This document shows, in pieces, positions 58,866 to 64,000 of a DNA stretch of 64,000 bases. The translations under genes were made by a program, and so were the position numbers. The notes beneath the pieces are model-generated. The model was not told the origin of the DNA and did not search any database. It saw only the letters and a program-made list of their open reading frames with translations. This stretch comes from Uranotaenia lowii (taxonomy: Eukaryota > Arthropoda > Insecta > Diptera > Culicidae). Numbering within the stretch: the stretch's first letter is position 1; every line of letters begins with the position of its first letter. The stretch covers positions 139,799,988 through 139,863,987 of the forward strand of contig NC_073693.1 in assembly GCF_029784155.1 (NCBI RefSeq), in the 5' to 3' direction.

Positions 58866-61383
58866 TAGTATAAATAAAGTGGGAGTTTCTAATAAGTTAA
58901 AAGCACACAAAAACACGTCTGTCTAGTTGGAAGCCAGAATCAGAAGAGACTGGTCCTTTTACTTATTCTTTTCACGGAGACTCTCCAGCGAGGTTCTCTC
59001 AGTTCTCTCGGATTCAATGTTCCCAGAATGGGATTGGACTTACATGTCGAAAGTCCAACTAACTGAACACAACAACTCCTTCACCCTTTAGAAGAAACGT
59101 TATACAAATTTAAAACTCTAAATAATGAATCGATGGTATTGCTAAATACAAACATTTTTAATTGCATAATCTCTTTAAACTTTCGGAACCTATTCATAGG
59201 AGAACATCTTATTAACAAAACTAGAACTTAATAACGCTCTTCTAAATTATAAAAACTATTTTAATTTTTTATTGCTTCCATGTAAATACTAACGGTTCTC
59301 CTCCCCCGAAAAGATGAAACATATCGGTCACGTAGTCGCTGAAATCATCTACGAGGTTAAGTTTCCGCTTCTTCATATTCACTATCTTCTTACGGCGCGC
59401 ACCAAAAAATGTACGACGGGTGTAAAACGTAAACCAGGTCCATAAAATTACCTGAAAAGGTAAATTCGTCGTGTTGTTCTAAAGATTAGAAATGTTCGTC
59501 CGCACTACAAGTTCTCGCTTGTGGGGCGGACCACGCTAAGCCTACTAATGTGTGGTGGTAGATGCAACTCTATCTGTATCTACCACTTCATAGTAGTAGG
59601 CTCGTGAGGAACAAAAATTTGGTATGTGATGGTAATGCTTCTAGACAAATTCTACCCGCTCATTTTCACCATCTTTCATTTCTTCTAACCTTCTATCCAT
59701 CTATATAAAAAAAAAAAATTTTTCATAATCTTTAGATGTCCCTACTAAAAAGGACATCACTTTTCACCGCTAGGCCGATAAATCAAAGTAACAAATTAGA
59801 AATAAAACTCACGAAAAATAAGAAAATGTCCTATTTTTCATAGATCCTCCAAAAGCCAATATGATTCGGCATTCTAGTGTCACCAAAAGATCACATAAAG
59901 CTGCTTTTAAGTTACTTGGTAACCGTTTACGGAAATTTCAGAAGTAAATAGAATATCGGCCATTCACAACCTTCAATAAAATAAGGCTTATTTTCTTTTT
60001 TTATAGGTTTCAAATATCAAAAGCTATCCATAAGTTATGAAAATAATCAAAATAATGACTGCATTATAATAAATTTTGAAAAACGAATTGAACGCTGAAA
60101 ATATTGTTTTTTGTTGTTGTTGTTTTACCAAATATCCCTCGTTTATTTGAATATTTTTGTTTTTTTGCAAGTTATTTTCATAGCGAAATTGTCACTTTGT
60201 AGAATTTCAATTTTAAAACTCAATTCATCATTGTTGATTATGGTTTAAACAAAAAAAAATTAGAAATATAGTTGTGCAAACCAATTATAACAAAAACTTC
60301 AATCATTTCAATATAGTCTAATTGCACCTTAGATAAAGTTTTCAGGATTGAAAAAAAATTTAATAATTCAACCAGAATGTAAAACTAAATCAAAACGCTG
60401 CTGATTTGCAATACATCAATGATTGAGCATGTCATTATGTTTTTCCTTTAATATATGCAAGTAGTCTCAATGAGTACGCAAACAAATAAACACAAAATTA
60501 ACTGTTGATAAAATATCACACAAATACCGAAATTGGCCAAAAAGAAAAAAAAGAAAAAAAAGGTATACAAAGCATAAAAATGGCAATCACAACCAATCGG
60601 CATTAAAAGATTCATTTTTTTAAATCAATTCCAAAGTTTTTCAATATGGAAAAAGAAACACATACCTTACAAAAATATGCTGCCACCATAAACAAACAAA
60701 ACATAAAAATCCGCAACATTTTCCAACTGCCTCCAAGCACACATTACATCTCTACCTCCAAAGCAGTTCATCTCCAAAATCCAAAGGTGCACACCTCCGA
60801 AGATAACAGCTTTATCGCCTCCAGGAAAATCTGCTAAAAATTCCACCTTCCGTCGAAAATTGTTCGGAGAAACTCTAAATTCCATAACTGTTTTTAACTT
60901 ATGGCTTTGCTCATCCAACTCACTAGTGAGAAACTCACCATGTGAGAAACTCACTGACGTTACTGGAGCAGAAAAACAACACTCGGATTCAGTGTGTGCA
61001 GGTTGCTTCTTTTAACCAAAAGAGAAACGGCGAGAACTTAAAAGATGAGATGAATGCTGTCAAGAAAGGAGAAAAAATCATTAAAATGCTGAGGCAAAAC
61101 AAAATGACGTTTCCGCTGAAAATGTGCTTCACATAAAAAAATATAAAAACTATTACAACAGCAAAATTATTGTTTAACAAAAAAAAACACAAACAAAAAT
61201 TCGCCGAACAAAACCATAGTGGGTTGTTCAGAAAAAAAACTCCTGATAAAAGGCCTTTAGCCATCACTTGAGGCAACAAAACTGCCGATTATGGTCCCAC
61301 AAAACTGCACCAAATTACTTACGCTGCGGCGTTCAAAAAATGAAATTAACACAATTGAACTTGCCGCTTCATCCTCGTCGCCA
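58866..61383. other. Segment between 46-bp direct repeats; no gene recognised
   Basis: A 2.5-kb AT-rich stretch with a nested hairpin at 59539-59602 and a (TTG)n tract near 60110. A minus-strand frame at 60667-60954 has no recognisable domain. At the right end, minus strand, AAATGGCGACGAGGATGAAG lies within about 75 bp of a consensus donor (AGC|GTAAGT near 61318), which resembles the 5' end of a gene or captured leader. Confidence 0.4.
59539..59602. repeat. Nested hairpin of about 64 bp
   Basis: Outer arms AGCCTACTA and TAGTAGGCT, inner arms GTGGTAGAT and ATCTACCAC are arranged symmetrically around a pyrimidine-rich loop. No known RNA family is recognised. Confidence 0.7.
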
Positions 61384-61830
61384 TTTGAAGTGACCATTAA
61401 CGCGTACATGATTTAAAGAACTTATAAAACGTGTTGGGAAATTAAGGTAAAACAACTCCTGCTTCTAGTGCGTTGGGGGCCTCAAATAGGCTTCGTTGAA
61501 TTATTCGAAAAAAACACACCAGATACGAACCATTTGGATTGATAATTTGAAAGTCCAAACATGCTTTTTTTCTGAAATAATTGAAAAAATGGAGGGGAAT
61601 TGAGGGTAAAAATAGCTACGAATCCATTTTCCGAAGCGTGCGGTAGTTCAAACAGCCTTCATTGAATTCCTCAGAAAAAATTGCACAAGATAGGTCTATT
61701 TTCGTTCAAAATTATTAATTCTACATATGTTTTTTTTTCTGGATTGTATAAAAAAAGGGGAAATATAGGTTAAAAAGGCACTATAACTTCGTTCGTAACC
61801 TCGTGCGGCGTCTGAAACTACGTCTTATCA
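61384..61830 (-). mobile_element. Foldback element, centre and right arm
   Basis: Begins with the 46-bp block shared with 58820-58865, followed by an inverted version of the 58.5-kb arm (CCGAAGCGTGCGGTAGTTCA, AACAGCCTTCATTGAATTCC, AGATAGGTCTATTTTCGTTC). The outer end includes AAAAAGGCACTATAACTTC, which also matches the 12.38-kb fragment. Confidence 0.75.
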
Positions 61831-61851
61831 ATTTTCTTGACATTTTCACTA

Positions 61852-63140
61852 AAGGAAAATAATCTGTCATGGATTTGTTTCGTCTAGGAGGGAAGATATT
61901 ACATTTCATCGCGATTTATGCACTTTTTCCCCATTGCGCATTGGGTAGAAATCAACCAAATTATGCACACTTTATCATTTATGTGTATTGTTTACATGCT
62001 GCCAAACTCGAAGTCGTGTTTTTCGCTTCAACGAAAATGGAGGTGATCCAACGCGAGTCGAGAGAGCAAACTCTTTCCAAACACCTGGAATTTCCTGACC
62101 TGTCGTACCGGAAGTTGGGAAAAATGTTGAACATTCACCATTCAACCGTCTCCAGAGTGTTGAAGCGATTCCAGGAGCAGTTGATGTTGGACCAAGGAAA
62201 AGGAGCTGGAAGAAAACCGGGACCTAGAACAAAAAGGCGGAGGGAAAGGGGAAGCGGATGATTACAGCAAATCTCTACATCTTAAGCTGTGATTAAGTCC
62301 AGAATGCAAAGAAGAGAGCTGGATCACATACATACAAGGTACAGAACTTCCCAAACCGCGATGAGCGCCAACAATCGCTCGGGCTAAAACTCGGGCACGG
62401 AAGCTCCACGAGAAGAGGCTGACAAAATATGGCTGCTATGTGATGGACGACAAAACGTATATAAAAGCCGATTTTAGGCAAATTTCGGGGTTGGAGTTTT
62501 TCACTGGCAAGAGCAAGTTCGATATGAACGACAAATTTAATAAGAAGAAAATGTCAAAGTTTGCCTCCAAATATCTTGTTTGGCAGGTTATTCACTCCTG
62601 CGGACTGATGAGTAAGCCTTTCGTGACAAAGGGCACAGTAAATGGCGAGATCTACAAATCTGAGTGCCTGGAGAAGCGCCTTTCGCCGTTCTTGCAGCAG
62701 CACGACGAAGCTCCGCTATTTTGGCCAGATTTGGCTCTATTCAAAAAGAGTCCTGGAGTAGTATGAGACCAATTCTGTCCCTTTTGTTCCAAAGGACCCA
62801 CCAAATTGTCCGGAGCTGCGGCCGGTGGAGCAGTACTTGTCAATAATGAAGCGAGAACTTCGGAAGAGCAAGAAGACAGTCAAAGACGAGACATGTTAAG
62901 AAAATGAAAAAAAAAAACTGAGAAACTGGTACCGGATGGCACTATAAAGACTTTGATTGAAGGCATCAAACGAAAATGCGTTCAATTTTACACTCGCGGC
63001 TTCATCGATTAACTTTTCTCTTGGTTTTTGAAGAAAATATATCTATGTGTAAAACTCGCCTTGAATTTTGGTTTGATTCTAAATATTATAAGAATATTGG
63101 CTTGATATCTTTGGTGTCGCAATAATTTCATGTTACCCTT
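61852..63140 (+). mobile_element. DD37E element, copy 3
   Basis: A decayed 1.29-kb element on the plus strand. The right end ACCCTT (63140) matches the AAGGGT end of copy 1; the left end, AAGGAA after TA at 61850, is inferred from element length and a weak match. It lies about 20 bp from the foldback arm. Confidence 0.7.
62037..63012 (+). pseudogene. DD37E transposase, inactivated
   Basis: The N-terminal frame from the ATG at 62037 has a helix-turn-helix (SYRKLGKMLNIHHSTVSRVL) and breaks near 62260. The catalytic part resumes in another frame: VMDDKTYIKADFRQ with the first D, then SKFASKYLVWQVIHSCG, LEKRLSPFLQQHDEA and FWPDLA with the second D. A further frame break follows, and the final block LRPVEQYLSIMKREL with the E is in a third frame. 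Several deletions and stops are evident. It is closer to copy 1 than to copy 2 in wording and termini. Confidence 0.85.
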
Positions 63141-63141
63141 T

Positions 63142-63582
63142 GAGTAGGTATTTTGCCAAACCATGGCGTTTGGTGTCTGTAAACTCCTGGTAACCTAATT
63201 TTTTTTTAATGATACAAAATTTCATGAAGGCCAATTAATCTGAACCCTTTTTTCTCTTCATCTACCGCTTTGTAATCTTCTTACAAGTTTTGCTGAATTT
63301 ACGTCGCTGACTTCATAATCAGTCATAAAAATGAGGGGATGCTGAAATGTTAATTTTCACTTATAGATGGCACTTTATTTTTTTTGTTGAGCTTCCACTA
63401 GCATAGTGATGGGGGAGTCAGAAAGATTGGTCAAACTATCAAAATTACATTTTTCAACACTTGTTAAAAATCAAATACATGCTTAACTGAAGAAGATGAA
63501 AGCTAGTTGGAGATTCAATGAACGAGCCTAGAGATTCATAACTTTTAATCTTCGTTTATAATAAATTGATAGATCCTAGGCT
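63142..63582. other. No gene recognised
   Basis: AT-rich spacer without supported features. Confidence 0.6.
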
Positions 63583-63584
63583 TA

Positions 63585-63824
63585 CACAGTAAACGAAAAT
63601 TACCGAGTTCGGTAATTTTTTTTACCGAAATCCTAACATGTGTAAATCGTTAAACTGTTCGGTAATTTTTTCGGTAAAAAATAAACGAACATCGGTAAAT
63701 CGATTCTTCAGTTACCGGTGTTCGTTTATTTTTTACCGAAAGAATTACCGAACAGTTTAACGATTTACACATGTTAGGATTTCGGTAAAAAAATTACCGA
63801 ACTCGGTAATTTTCGTTTACTGTG
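63585..63824. mobile_element. 240-bp near-perfect palindromic MITE
   Basis: Arms of about 113 bp, starting CACAGTAAACGAAAATTACC and ending with the complement, pair around a 13-bp loop (ATCGATTCTTCAG) with only a few mismatches. TA flanks both ends (63583-63584, 63825-63826), as for Tc1/mariner-derived MITEs. Within each arm TTACCGAGTTCGGTAA and related TTCGGTAA words make smaller palindromes. Confidence 0.95.
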
Positions 63825-63826
63825 TA

Positions 63827-64000
63827 GGCCTTTTATCTTTAATATTTTTATTAAAAAACTAACTTAAATCTATTTTTCATTTCTTCTCTGGGCATGTTCA
63901 GCGTTCAACGTTAGCATGTGCATTTTAAAGGTATAAAAAATTATATGGACTGAATGTATGAGGAGAAATCAGAAAAATAAAGTAATTGTCTTTAACGTTC
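63827..64000. other. No gene recognised
   Basis: AT-rich; the window ends here. Confidence 0.6.

Noticed and set aside
60667..60954. 95-codon minus-strand frame
   Set aside because: It has no ATG at its start, no recognisable domain and is in an AT-rich spacer; chance is the simplest explanation.

Overview
This 64 kb window is AT-rich, gene-poor eukaryotic nuclear DNA dominated by interspersed and tandem repeats. It is almost certainly from a mosquito (Culicidae). The reasons are three Tc1/mariner-type DD37E transposase relics, a family best known from mosquitoes; a repeated tRNA-derived SINE; L1-like, Jockey-like and RNase H-bearing non-LTR retrotransposons; many foldback/MITE elements; short GT-AG introns; and one exon closely resembling the N-terminus of insect acetyl-CoA synthetase. 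I cannot name the species.

The only confidently identified host sequence is the first coding exon of acetyl-CoA synthetase (AcCoAS) on the minus strand at 26778-27088. It ends at a clean donor site, and no later exon is visible to its left, so intron 1 would have to span at least the first 26.7 kb of the window (or the assembly is broken). A second, unrecognised two-exon minus-strand reading frame at 41502-41983 is a weaker candidate. Nothing else looks like a functional host gene.

Layout. 1-9.9 kb: a short tandem repeat, a dead DD37E element and a degenerate tandem array. 9.9-14.6 kb: a perfect 455-bp tandem duplication, a GC-richer stretch, and a broken transposase fragment resembling the RAG1/Transib C-terminus. 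14.6-17.4 kb: a nest in which a foldback element is split by a solo LTR and abuts a second DD37E element. 22.2-26.3 kb: a 4-kb satellite of a 13-bp unit holding two identical copies of a 5'-truncated retrotransposon. 29.1-32.6 kb: two terminal-inverted-repeat (TIR) elements with exon-like sequence, the second containing an 818-bp foldback with a 9-bp target duplication. 34.9-41 kb: a nearly full-length L1-like retrotransposon (ORF2 with one in-frame stop) whose ORF1 is split by a 1.5-kb TIR element. 42.6-43.3 kb: a Jockey-like fragment with a 16-bp target duplication. 43.5-45.5 kb: an array of two alternating short inverted-repeat modules. 50.3 kb: a copia-like solo LTR. 51-54 kb: SINEs. 56-64 kb: MITEs, foldback arms around a 46-bp direct repeat, a third DD37E element and a 240-bp near-perfect palindrome.

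The genes do not form a pathway. The window is best read as an intron and upstream flank of AcCoAS shaped by layered transposition, unequal exchange and palindrome formation.
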